Of a stretch of 11,976 nucleotides of DNA, positions 1-8,262 are shown piece after piece. A model generated the notes under the pieces. It ran no database searches. It had not been told where the DNA came from and saw only the letters and a program-made list of their open reading frames with translations. The stretch spans positions 1 through 11,976 of the forward strand of contig JBGPBV010000186.1 in NCBI GenBank assembly GCA_041481445.1, in the 5' to 3' direction. Source of the DNA: AA29 sp041481445. Lineage in GTDB: Bacteria; Acidobacteriota; Vicinamibacteria; Fen-336. The position numbers and the translations under genes were made by a program. Every line of letters starts with the position of its first letter. Position 1 is the first letter of the stretch.

Positions 1-3000
1 CCGGAGGCGCTGTCCACGTTCCTGCCCTCCGCGGCGGGCCTGGTCGCGCTGTCGGAGGTCGTCCTCGACTTCTCGGGCAAGACGCTGAACGTGCCCGCGT
101 CGCTCTCCATTGCCGCCGGGTCCGTCACCGCCGGAGACACCATCCTCGTCGCCCAGGTGGAGCGCGCCCTGACCGGCACCATCCCGCGCCTGGCCGTGGT
201 GGCCCTGGCCCAGCTCGACGGCGACCGCGTGGCCACCCGGCCGTATCTGGGGCTTCCCGGGATCGTCGAGGGCGGCCGCTACGTCTTCTATCGCTCGGCG
301 CCGGTCGGCTTCGTGGCGGGCACGGCGCTCGCGGGCGGCAACCCCGTGCGCGCGCTGATCGAGGCCGGCGCGCCGTGGCCGTTCATCGCCCTGAGCCGCG
401 CGTCGGGCAGCTTCATCATCGCCGTGCCCCCGGGTCCGGTGGAGCTGAAGGCCTCGGTGCCGAAGACCGCGCTCTTCGGGTCGGCGACGGTCGGGGTGAA
501 CGAGGGCGAGACCAGGCAGCTCCTCTTCATCCTCCAGGGCCTGGCCACCACGCTTGCGATCACCCCCGCGGACGGGACGGTCGGCGTGCCCGTGAACGTC
601 CCCTTCGAGATCCAGTCCACGGCACCCCTGCAGCAGGACACCGTCACCACCGAGAACATCCGCCTGCTCAAGGGCAACCCTGCGGACAACGAGGCGGTGA
701 GCCTGCGGCTCGTCCTCGGACAGAACCGGACCACGGTCAGCGTCATCCCGGAGCCGCCGCCTTCCGCTCCCGGCAGTCCCGCCGCGACCGCGCTCGAATT
801 CCTGACGAGCTACACGCTGAGCGTCTCCGGTCTCAAGGACGGCTTCGGGACCGCGCTGCCCCCGGTGGCGTCGACCTTCACCACGCGCGACGATACGCCC
901 GAGGCGCGGGACCTCACCAAGCTCGTCTTCTCGGTTCCGGACGCGAGCGGCATCGTTCACATCACCGCGCCCGCGGGCACCCTCGCTCCGGGATCCACGA
1001 TCCTCATCATCAACTCCGGCAACGGCTACGTGCTGACCCTCACCGCCGGCAACGACGGTGAGGTCAACGGGGAGCTGGAGGCCACCGTCGCCGACCGCCT
1101 GCTGATCACGATCACCGATCCCGAGGGCCACGCCACCAGCTTCGAGCGCAGCCAGTTCTACGACGCGGAGACGGGGGCCACGGTGGTGGGGGCGGGCGGG
1201 GGCGTGATCGTGGGCCCGAACGGCGAAGAGCTGCGCATCCCCGACGGCGCCCTCGACAAGCCGGTCAAGCTCAAGGTCACCACGGTCGGCGCGGCGGACC
1301 TGGAGGCGGCGTTCGCGGGCGACTCGCGCCAGCCCGAGCTGCCCGGCGCGCACTTCGGGACGGCGCTGAAGCTCGAGGCCTCGGAGCCGGTCGTCTTCAA
1401 GAAGGAGGCTCACCTCGCCTTCCCGCTCCCCGATTTCGGCGCCGTGCCGGAGAGCGAGAGGCCGCCGAAGGCGGAGGACGCTTTCTACCAGGCCTATCGC
1501 CGCATCACGGGTCCCTGTCGCGACGGCGCCACCGAGTGCGCGCCCTCCGAGCACATCGTCTACTTCGAGACCCTCGACAACGCGTTCGTCGAGGGCGAGG
1601 GCGCGAACCGGAAGCTGGTCACGCCGTCGTACCCGTTCACGGGGTACGCGAACGGATGGTCGCGCTGGGATCCGGTCGTGGGCGCCGGCTTCGACGCCCT
1701 GGGCGGGGCGGTGGGCGGCGCCGCCATCGGCGTGGCGGCGACGGCCTATGCGATCGTGATGTGGACGTACACCGCCCTCCTGCCCGGGGCGTCGGTGTCC
1801 GGCGTGATCACGGGGCGGGTCCTCCAGCCCGTCATCAAGGACGGCCAGACCGAGCCCGAGTACCAGGGAGTGGGCGGGGTCAAGGTCCAGCGCGACGACA
1901 CCGACCAGGAGGCGACCGTCGCCTTCAGCCAGGGTGGCGACGGGCGGTTCACCTTCTACGACCCGCATTTCACCGGCGGCGTGGTCGAGCTGCGCGCGGA
2001 GGTGGGTGGCCAGGTCTACAAGGCCACCGCCTACGCGATCGAGCGCGCCGACACCAAGATCCTCAGCGACCCCGGCCTCGCCCCTCTCGTTCGTGGTGGG
2101 TACTTCAAGAACATAGCGACCGCGAACATCACGCTTCCGCCGCAGCCGAGGGATCAGCCGAAGCCGAAGCTCGGCATCCACGTGATGAAGGAGACGGCCG
2201 GCACGAGGGCGGAGGTGTCTACCGCGATCGCGGGCACGCCCCTCGTCATCGGGTTCACGAGCAATGACGACAACGGCGCCGCCTCCACCGTCACGAGCAC
2301 GACGGTGAACGGCGCGGCCAAGAACGTGGTGAAGGAGACGGCTCCTCCACCGGTCCTGCCCATGGACTACCTGCTCCAGGACCCCGGCACGGAGGACGGG
2401 AAGTTCGTGCCCACGCAGGCCGGCAGCTACACGGTGACCGCGACCGCGCTTCCGCCGTTCGGGCCCGCCATCACCGAGCAGATCGTGTTCCGTGTCCTGG
2501 CCGCGGGAGGGAAGGAGACGGAACCCCTGCCCGGTCCTCCCGGCGTCATCAGCGTCGTGCCGCGCAAGGACGCGGGCGGCGTGCCCATCACCGTCTTCCC
2601 CGAGATCACGTTCTCGGAGCCGGTCACGGGAGTGCCCGGCAACGTGAAGCTGTTCGACTCGAAAGGCATCCCGCATCCCATGCTCAAGCTCTCGGGTGTG
2701 GGCGTCAATGCCGCCGGCGACGTCGTGACGTTCGACACCGTGACCGCCTCCAGCCGGGTCACGTCCCTCACCGTGGAGCCCGCCGGAGGGCTCAAGTACG
2801 GCGAGCAGTACCGGCTGGTGGTGGATGGCGACATCCAGGACCTCGACGTGCCCACGCCCAGCGTTCTGGTGCCGTTCGAGAGCACGTTCAAGACGTTCCT
2901 GCCCGCCCCAGTCGGCGGCTCCGCGGACCAGACGCCAATGGTGGGCCTCGCCGTCCTGGACGACCGCGCGTACGCCCTGGAGACGCAGTACGCCGGGGGC

Positions 3001-6000
3001 ACCGGCGGGCTCCAGAACGGCGTGCTGCACGTCTACGACATCACCGACCCCTTGCAGCCGACGGACATCCCGCCCGGAGCGGTGATCGGGTATCCGCCCC
3101 GCGACCTCGCCGCGGAGACGCGCACGGTGAAGGACGACCAGGACAACGACGTCCCGCAGAAGCTGGTGGCCCTGGCCGCCATGTCGCGGACCTACTACCA
3201 GCTCCAGGGCGAGCTCGTGTACTACCAGGAGCTCATCAGTACGCCCGGCAACGTCTTCCTCTACAACGTGGACTCGGACACCCCGCGCTGGGTGGGAGCG
3301 GTGAGCCTGACCCAGAACATCCTCGACGGGTACATCTCGCGGGTGGCGCTGGACGGCGACTCACTCTTCGCGGCCACGTTCCGCAAGGGCATCCAGGTGG
3401 TGAGCCTGAGCCAGGCCATGGCGGGCTTCGAGGACGAGATGGCCACCCCCGCCCAGGCGGTGGAGGTGCGGAAGCAGCTCTTCACCGGCGGCTACCGCAA
3501 CTACGCGGTCGTGCAGACGATCCCCATGACCGCCGACCCGCCGATGTCCCCCGTCCTGCTCAGCCTCAACGATCTCAAGGTCGGGCACGTCCTCCTGGAC
3601 GGCTCTCCCGCCCGCCTCGTGATCGCCACCGGGTCGAGCCCGGCGGTCGGCCTCGTCATCGTGAACCCCGACGACGGCGAGAAGATCTACCAGGGCAAGC
3701 TGGAGGGCGCCGGCGGCAGCATCACCTGGGGCACCGCCATCGCCCTGGCCCAGATCGACGGCCGCCACCTCGCCCTGGTGGGGGGCCTGGCCTCGCTTGG
3801 CGGGGCCTCCGTCTACGGCGTGGCGGTGGTGGACATCGGCGATCCACGCGCTTTCCAGGTCCTGGGCTGGGTCAAGGTCGATCACAGCATCGGCGACATC
3901 GTGATCAAGGACACGACCGCCATCGTCTCCGGCGACCGCGGGAGCAAGGCCCCGGACGGCACGCCGGGGGTGGCGACGCTCATCAACCTCGCCGATCCGG
4001 CCCAGCCGTTCGTGGCCGGGACGATGAGTGGCATCGGCTCACGGATGAGCCTGGCCGGGGACATCCTGCTTTCCACTCAGCGCGATTTCCTGAAGGGGAA
4101 CGCGGGCAGCCTGAGCGGAGTGAAGACGGCGACCCTGGGCGTGGCTCCGCTCATCGGCCGGCCTCCCGTCTTCGCGGTCAACCGGGCGAACAAGAGCCTG
4201 GAGCCGAACAAGCTCCGGCTCCAGGTGGTCCCGGCCACCACCGAGGTGACCACCGCCGAACTCGAGGTGTTCCGCGACGGGACGCCGTTGTCGCCGACGA
4301 TCCCGATCCCCGCCTTCTCGGGCAGCACGACCTACGAGTTCACGACCGGAAGCAGCTTCAGCGCGGACAGCCGCTACCAGGCCCGCCTCGTGATCAACCG
4401 GGGCCTGGGCGGTCGCGAGAAGATCGGGGCCAAGCAGACCCTCCGTCCCGCCCGCATGGATCTCCTCGGGACGGCCGAGGAGACGATCACCGGCCAGGAG
4501 CCGCTCGACGTCATCCGGATGTTCAACGCCGCGCCCAAGGTGACGATGACGCTGAAGAACTTCAGCCTGCTCGGCATCGGCGACAACGTCAGCGCCAACG
4601 TGGAGGGAACGGTCTCGAGCGCGGTCGCGCCCATCGAGAAGATCGTGGTCAACGAGGACGTCATCACGGTCACGCAGACGGGCACGGGCACGGAAGGCCG
4701 AGGGCCGTTTACCGGGAAGTACACGGCCTCGGTGGCGGTCGGACCGCAGGCGGAGCTCGTCACCGCGTACGCCGTCGACGCGCTGAACCACGTCAGCACG
4801 CACTCGATGGGTGTCTATCCGAAGGACCGGATCCTGGGCGTCATCCCCGGGCGCGAGATCCAGATGTTCGACCCGCTCATCCCCGGTCCGACCGACGCCG
4901 CGCCCTATCAGTTCCGTATCGAGCTCAAAGACAAGGGCTCATCCGACTCCACGGCCAAGGTCAAGGTGGGTGACGGCGAGACGGCCAAGGTCTTGACCCT
5001 GAAGAAGCAGGGGGACACGTTCCGGAGCGACCCGCTGCTCGCGCTTCCCGAGAACCTCCGGCTCCCCGCCAGCGCCGGAGATCCGGTCAAGAACACGCGC
5101 CTGGTCATGAGGATGGGGGTCAAGCCCGGGATCCTCTACGGGACGGTCGAGGCGAGGGCCATGGTCTCGGGCATCGTGCTCGTCCCGCCGGGACCGTCTC
5201 GGGTCGCAGACTTCGTCGATGCCGGCTCGGGGCAGGGCTACGTGATCGAGGTCGGCAAGATCGGCACGTCCGGCGCGTCGTTGTCGGCCACGGCCACGAG
5301 CCTGGGCGGCAGCATGGAGACGCTGCCCCCCGGCGCGTCCCCGACCAACCAGACCTTCACGCTCACCCAGGTGAGTGCTGATCCGAACAGCCCCGGCTAC
5401 AACCTCTACCGGGGGACGGGCTCGGAGAGTCTCCTCCCGGTCCTGGACGGGATGGCGGTCACCGGTTCCGGCAAGGCCCAACGCGTGCTGCCCTTCGGCC
5501 GCCTCAAGGTGGCAACCGCGGCAGACGACCTGATGCTGCCGGTCGGGGCCGGCGCGGACCGGGTGAGGTGGGAGACCGTGGACGTGCGTCCGCTCTACGC
5601 CGAGGGACTCCTCGACATCCTCTTCGCGTTCCTGACCGGCCCCGCCCTGCCCAGCTTCTGGCAGGTCACCCAGTCCGCGACCTTCTTGCGTGGCAACACT
5701 CCCATCACCGGGCTGCGCGTGAGCGGGTTCCTCGATCGGCGGACCGGCCTCGTCGATGGAGACGGCGGCATCACGGCCGTGGTACCCGCGGGCGAGAACA
5801 ACTACACGCCGACCAACTTCCCGCAGATCAGCGACGCCGAGGGCAAGGTCCGATTCCGGGTGAAGGCGAAGGCGGTGGAGGAGGACAGCTCACAGCCACT
5901 GTCCGGCGTGGTGCTGTCACTGACCGACGTCGTCGGCATCCGCGCCATGGCCCTCCTCGGCAGTGGCGGTGCACCGACCCTGCCGGCGCTCGCGGATGTG

Positions 6001-7362
6001 ACGTCCGAGGACGGCAAGGCGTTCAAGACGACGCCGGTCGTGGCCGGCTACGTGAGCGCGGGAGGCGTGCCGCGGCGGCACAGCGAGTGGTTCAAGCGGC
6101 TCTCCAAGCTGATCGTCCAGCAGGTCGTGGGCGGTGATGCCGACTACGACACGATCAAGCAGCAGATGGGGGCGCGCCTCCGCGACAAGGGCATCATCCT
6201 GAGCGCGGAGGAGCTCGAGGACTACTTCTCGTTCTTCATCCTGGGCGCGATCGTCGGGTTCCCGCGGGGGGCGGTGGGGGCGCTCAAGGACTCGATCGTG
6301 GGCGTCCTCGAGCTGCTGGGATCGGTGGGGCCCCTGATGAAGTTCCTGGTGCCCAAGAGCGGGACCGAAGCCGTGCTGCAGCTCGCCTTCTCCCCGATAC
6401 CGGGCGGATTGTTCATCGCCAAGGGGGTCCTCGCCGTTCCGTACCTGCTGGAGCAACGCGAGAAGCTGGCGAAGATCAAGCCTCTTCTCCTGAAGGCGGT
6501 CGACTTCCTGTCCCGCGAGGAGATCCAGGCCCAACTGACCGTGGCCCTGGTCAATTCCGTGCTCGGCAGCTATCAGAAAGAGCTCGGCAAGCTCGTGGGC
6601 TACCTGGGAATGACCGAAGGCACTCCCGGCTTCCGGCCGCTGGTGCTCGGCTACAGCATCGGGGCGATTGGTGGGTACCTCACCGAGTTTGGCGTCGAGC
6701 TCTTCGGGGCCTCGCTCGTGGGCGAGGGCGTCGGGGCGGCGCTGCCCATGATGCTCAAGGCGGCCCAGACGGGGGCCAAGGGAGAGAAGGTCGTGGTGGC
6801 GATGAAAGCCATCAGCAAGGTCTTCCTGGCCGGAGAAGAGACGGGGAAGATCGCGAAGACGTTCAGCATGGTCATAAAGTTCCTCGACGCCCTCGGTCCC
6901 AACGTGCTCGAGCGCTGGATGTTGAAGATCGCCGAATTCGAGGGAGGCCCGCAGCGGGTGTACACCCTGATGGTCAAGTTCGGTGAGGTGGCGGACGGCG
7001 AGGCGCGGGTGTTGGCGGTGGCAAGAGGGCTGTCGGCCGACGTGGCCCCCGGCGTGCACGGCGTCGAAAACGTCGTGGAGACACTGGTCGTGCTCGAGAA
7101 GATGGCGGCGGATGTGGAGTTCCGGGGGGCGACCTCCCGGCTCGTCCTGGTGAGCGCGGAAAACGCCGAGAGCTTCGCCAAGGCCGTGGGGAGGGCGGTG
7201 GACGTCGCCAAGAACGATGCACGGCTCGCCCCCGCCATCGAAGACCTCTTCCGTGGGACCGAGGAGGCCGAAAAGTACTGGTCGACGCTGGGCAGACAGA
7301 GCGGCTCCGACCTCGAGGACGCCCTCCGTGGAGCGGCCGAATTCCTGGAATGCCCGCCATGA
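1..7362 (+). CDS. Giant multidomain Ig/propeller surface protein, 5' partial
   Basis: The frame is open from base 1 with no stop, so this is the 3' part of a longer gene. A GTG at 91 is only the first in-window start-like codon, and in-frame coding continues upstream of it. At least 2,453 residues are present. In window codons: an SbsA-type Ig-like (Big_5-like) domain at about 181-300; a ZU5-like block at about 399-480 (GGGVIVGPNGEELRIPDGAL); a hydrophobic stretch at 571-594; a carboxypeptidase-regulatory-like fold at about 600-683; a PKD/Ig-like region at about 714-838; a second Big_5-like domain at about 846-967; LVIVD-like propeller repeats at about 972-1387; further beta-rich Ig-like modules to about 2020; then a hydrophobic helical C-terminus. 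This composition is typical of very large secreted or surface-anchored adhesin-like proteins. The N-terminus, and therefore any signal peptide, is outside the window. No toxin catalytic motif was recognised in it. The stop overlaps the next ATG, so it is probably the first gene of a cassette. The exact role is unknown. Confidence 0.85.
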   Translation, partial: PEALSTFLPSAAGLVALSEVVLDFSGKTLNVPASLSIAAGSVTAGDTILVAQVERALTGTIPRLAVVALAQLDGDRVATRPYLGLPGIVEGGRYVFYRSAPVGFVAGTALAGGNPVRALIEAGAPWPFIALSRASGSFIIAVPPGPVELKASVPKTALFGSATVGVNEGETRQLLFILQGLATTLAITPADGTVGVPVNVPFEIQSTAPLQQDTVTTENIRLLKGNPADNEAVSLRLVLGQNRTTVSVIPEPPPSAPGSPAATALEFLTSYTLSVSGLKDGFGTALPPVASTFTTRDDTPEARDLTKLVFSVPDASGIVHITAPAGTLAPGSTILIINSGNGYVLTLTAGNDGEVNGELEATVADRLLITITDPEGHATSFERSQFYDAETGATVVGAGGGVIVGPNGEELRIPDGALDKPVKLKVTTVGAADLEAAFAGDSRQPELPGAHFGTALKLEASEPVVFKKEAHLAFPLPDFGAVPESERPPKAEDAFYQAYRRITGPCRDGATECAPSEHIVYFETLDNAFVEGEGANRKLVTPSYPFTGYANGWSRWDPVVGAGFDALGGAVGGAAIGVAATAYAIVMWTYTALLPGASVSGVITGRVLQPVIKDGQTEPEYQGVGGVKVQRDDTDQEATVAFSQGGDGRFTFYDPHFTGGVVELRAEVGGQVYKATAYAIERADTKILSDPGLAPLVRGGYFKNIATANITLPPQPRDQPKPKLGIHVMKETAGTRAEVSTAIAGTPLVIGFTSNDDNGAASTVTSTTVNGAAKNVVKETAPPPVLPMDYLLQDPGTEDGKFVPTQAGSYTVTATALPPFGPAITEQIVFRVLAAGGKETEPLPGPPGVISVVPRKDAGGVPITVFPEITFSEPVTGVPGNVKLFDSKGIPHPMLKLSGVGVNAAGDVVTFDTVTASSRVTSLTVEPAGGLKYGEQYRLVVDGDIQDLDVPTPSVLVPFESTFKTFLPAPVGGSADQTPMVGLAVLDDRAYALETQYAGGTGGLQNGVLHVYDITDPLQPTDIPPGAVIGYPPRDLAAETRTVKDDQDNDVPQKLVALAAMSRTYYQLQGELVYYQELISTPGNVFLYNVDSDTPRWVGAVSLTQNILDGYISRVALDGDSLFAATFRKGIQVVSLSQAMAGFEDEMATPAQAVEVRKQLFTGGYRNYAVVQTIPMTADPPMSPVLLSLNDLKVGHVLLDGSPARLVIATGSSPAVGLVIVNPDDGEKIYQGKLEGAGGSITWGTAIALAQIDGRHLALVGGLASLGGASVYGVAVVDIGDPRAFQVLGWVKVDHSIGDIVIKDTTAIVSGDRGSKAPDGTPGVATLINLADPAQPFVAGTMSGIGSRMSLAGDILLSTQRDFLKGNAGSLSGVKTATLGVAPLIGRPPVFAVNRANKSLEPNKLRLQVVPATTEVTTAELEVFRDGTPLSPTIPIPAFSGSTTYEFTTGSSFSADSRYQARLVINRGLGGREKIGAKQTLRPARMDLLGTAEETITGQEPLDVIRMFNAAPKVTMTLKNFSLLGIGDNVSANVEGTVSSAVAPIEKIVVNEDVITVTQTGTGTEGRGPFTGKYTASVAVGPQAELVTAYAVDALNHVSTHSMGVYPKDRILGVIPGREIQMFDPLIPGPTDAAPYQFRIELKDKGSSDSTAKVKVGDGETAKVLTLKKQGDTFRSDPLLALPENLRLPASAGDPVKNTRLVMRMGVKPGILYGTVEARAMVSGIVLVPPGPSRVADFVDAGSGQGYVIEVGKIGTSGASLSATATSLGGSMETLPPGASPTNQTFTLTQVSADPNSPGYNLYRGTGSESLLPVLDGMAVTGSGKAQRVLPFGRLKVATAADDLMLPVGAGADRVRWETVDVRPLYAEGLLDILFAFLTGPALPSFWQVTQSATFLRGNTPITGLRVSGFLDRRTGLVDGDGGITAVVPAGENNYTPTNFPQISDAEGKVRFRVKAKAVEEDSSQPLSGVVLSLTDVVGIRAMALLGSGGAPTLPALADVTSEDGKAFKTTPVVAGYVSAGGVPRRHSEWFKRLSKLIVQQVVGGDADYDTIKQQMGARLRDKGIILSAEELEDYFSFFILGAIVGFPRGAVGALKDSIVGVLELLGSVGPLMKFLVPKSGTEAVLQLAFSPIPGGLFIAKGVLAVPYLLEQREKLAKIKPLLLKAVDFLSREEIQAQLTVALVNSVLGSYQKELGKLVGYLGMTEGTPGFRPLVLGYSIGAIGGYLTEFGVELFGASLVGEGVGAALPMMLKAAQTGAKGEKVVVAMKAISKVFLAGEETGKIAKTFSMVIKFLDALGPNVLERWMLKIAEFEGGPQRVYTLMVKFGEVADGEARVLAVARGLSADVAPGVHGVENVVETLVVLEKMAADVEFRGATSRLVLVSAENAESFAKAVGRAVDVAKNDARLAPAIEDLFRGTEEAEKYWSTLGRQSGSDLEDALRGAAEFLECPP
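2915..4162 (+). other. LVIVD-like beta-propeller segment of the giant protein
   Basis: Within the giant protein the phrase 'hydrophobic-D/N-I/L-x-DP-x-x-P/F' recurs: VYDITDPLQP (3031-3060), VVDIGDPRAF (3826-3855) and LINLADPAQP (3979-4008). Each is associated with strands such as SLFAATFRKGIQVVSL or TTAIVSGDRG. This is the pattern of LVIVD repeats, which build beta-propellers in bacterial surface proteins. The blades are irregular and separated by insertions, so the blade number cannot be read by eye. A propeller here would probably serve binding or display; no enzymatic residues are evident. Confidence 0.6.
6211..7359 (+). other. Hydrophobic helical C-terminal region of the giant protein
   Basis: After about 2,000 beta-rich residues the composition changes to helix. 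Hydrophobic, glycine-rich segments lie near 6226-6261 (FSFFILGAIVGF), 6295-6351, 6373-6450 and 6640-6756 (including LVLGYSIGAIGGY). They are followed by about 200 residues of charged, amphipathic helices ending at the stop. Comparable hydrophobic helical stretches precede toxin domains in polymorphic toxins, where they are thought to aid membrane passage. Here no nuclease-like motif follows in the same reading frame; the nuclease-like protein is the next gene. A membrane-insertion or presentation role is inferred. The segments could equally be buried helices of a soluble bundle. Confidence 0.5.
7347..7362 (+). promoter_or_regulatory. Translational coupling junction with weak ribosome binding site
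   Basis: The giant gene's TGA (7360-7362) and the next gene's ATG (7359-7361) share the sequence ATGA, the classic stop-start overlap for coupled translation. A GGA at 7347-7349 lies nine bases before the ATG at 7359. The alternative ATG at 7350 would sit directly against this GGA and so lacks a usable spacing. This favours the 7359 start. Confidence 0.6.
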
Positions 7363-8255
7363 GCAAGCGGTTGTCGTCCAGCCGGTCGATATCCAGCCGG
7401 GCCGCCGCCGGATTCTGTCTGCTCACGCTCGTCCTGTCCGGCGCACCGGTGTCCGGCGCCGAGCCGTTCTGTCCGCTGACCTTCCGCAACCTCGTCATGA
7501 AGGAGCTGGGCGGGGCGGAGTTGCTCATCAACGCGGACAAGAACCTCAAGGCGGTCAAGGATGTCCCGGGGCTGAAGGTGGCCTTCCGCCGCCTCCGCCA
7601 GGACGAGGTCGCCCTCCTCGAGCAGGGAGTCGATGCGGAACAGAGCATCGAAACGCTGTTGCGCGCCGTCGTGAATCCGAACGTCACCAAGGAGGAGATG
7701 GCCAAGGCGCTGACCAAGAGCGAGTTCCTTCGCGGAGGTTTCGGCCAGGGTGCCGACGAACGGTTCATCGGCGTGTTGCAGTCCAACGGCACGCCGTTCT
7801 CGACGAATTGGATGATCAACCTCCCGGCCGGCAATCGCGGCCACTATTTCGAGGCGGCGGCAGCCTACAACGCGATGACGGACGGGATTCGTTTCCTTCC
7901 CGGGTACGGCTCGGGAACGCTCGTCGTGAACAAGAGTGACGTCCTGGGAATGGGCTTCACCGCGCTCACCACCGCCGGCGAGCGCGTCCAGGGCGACCTC
8001 GTGACCAAGATCCCGACGGGAGTGCGCTACTTCGACTGGAAGGCGCAGTATCCACCAGGGCTCGAATATGATCTGGATCAGTTGCGCCGGGTGAAGGACG
8101 CCCTGATGGATCGTAAGGTCGAGGACGTCATCTTCGCCATCGAGGACGGCTCCGTTCCATCGCAGACCTGGCTGAATGCAGTGACCGCCTACAATGCCGA
8201 GCTCGTCACGCAGGGACGGAACCCCATTCGGATTGGCTTCGTCGGCACCTTCTGA
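7359..8255 (+). CDS. Exported PD-(D/E)XK nuclease-like protein, candidate toxin
   Basis: 298 residues from the coupled ATG. An ATG three codons upstream is possible but less well placed. Residues 1-34 look like a Sec signal peptide: a basic start (MSKRLSSSRS), a hydrophobic core (FCLLTLVLSGAP) and an S-G-A cleavage site before EPFC. Residues 40-150 are helical and unrecognised. Residues 157-262 fit the restriction-endonuclease-like order: a helix with a conserved-looking Glu (GHYFEAAAAYN, E165), an Asp after a strand (QGDLVTK, D213), then D226-W-K228 in VRYFDWKA as the (D/E)XK pair, then a helix with Q241 (LDQLRRVKDAL) and a strand (DVIFAI). This resembles the restriction-fold nuclease domains found at the tips of bacterial polymorphic toxins; such enzymes cut nucleic acid with a metal ion. 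The fold call is by eye, with no close family named. It sits between the giant surface protein and a candidate immunity gene. The signal peptide is unusual for a DNA-cutting enzyme and suggests activity outside the producing cytoplasm. Confidence 0.6.
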   Translation: MSKRLSSSRSISSRAAAGFCLLTLVLSGAPVSGAEPFCPLTFRNLVMKELGGAELLINADKNLKAVKDVPGLKVAFRRLRQDEVALLEQGVDAEQSIETLLRAVVNPNVTKEEMAKALTKSEFLRGGFGQGADERFIGVLQSNGTPFSTNWMINLPAGNRGHYFEAAAAYNAMTDGIRFLPGYGSGTLVVNKSDVLGMGFTALTTAGERVQGDLVTKIPTGVRYFDWKAQYPPGLEYDLDQLRRVKDALMDRKVEDVIFAIEDGSVPSQTWLNAVTAYNAELVTQGRNPIRIGFVGTF

Positions 8256-8262
8256 CCGCGTC

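Noticed and set aside
375..1061. Out-of-frame plus-strand reading frame rich in Arg, His and Pro
   Set aside because: It overlaps an Ig-like domain read in the giant protein's frame, and its composition is that of a GC-rich shadow frame.
1173..1213. Possible G-quadruplex from G-runs of 5, 5, 3, 5 and 3 bases
   Set aside because: Two of the loops are nine and ten bases, longer than favoured, and the runs are explained by Gly and Val codons of the ZU5-like block.
5917..7059. A 380-codon minus-strand open frame rich in His, Arg, Gln and Leu
   Set aside because: The composition is that of an antisense shadow of helical, GC-rich coding sequence; no domain motif or ribosome binding site supports it.
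7250..7362. Programmed -1 frameshift that would fuse the giant protein to the nuclease-like protein
   Set aside because: The frames are related by -1, but I see no canonical slippery heptamer in the last 100 or so bases, and the downstream protein has its own start and signal peptide.
8194..8262. Upstream ATG as start of the helical-repeat protein
   Set aside because: It would overlap the previous gene by 62 bases, lacks a ribosome binding site and adds Ser/Pro-rich residues with no structural pattern; the ATG at 8263 fits the operon spacing.
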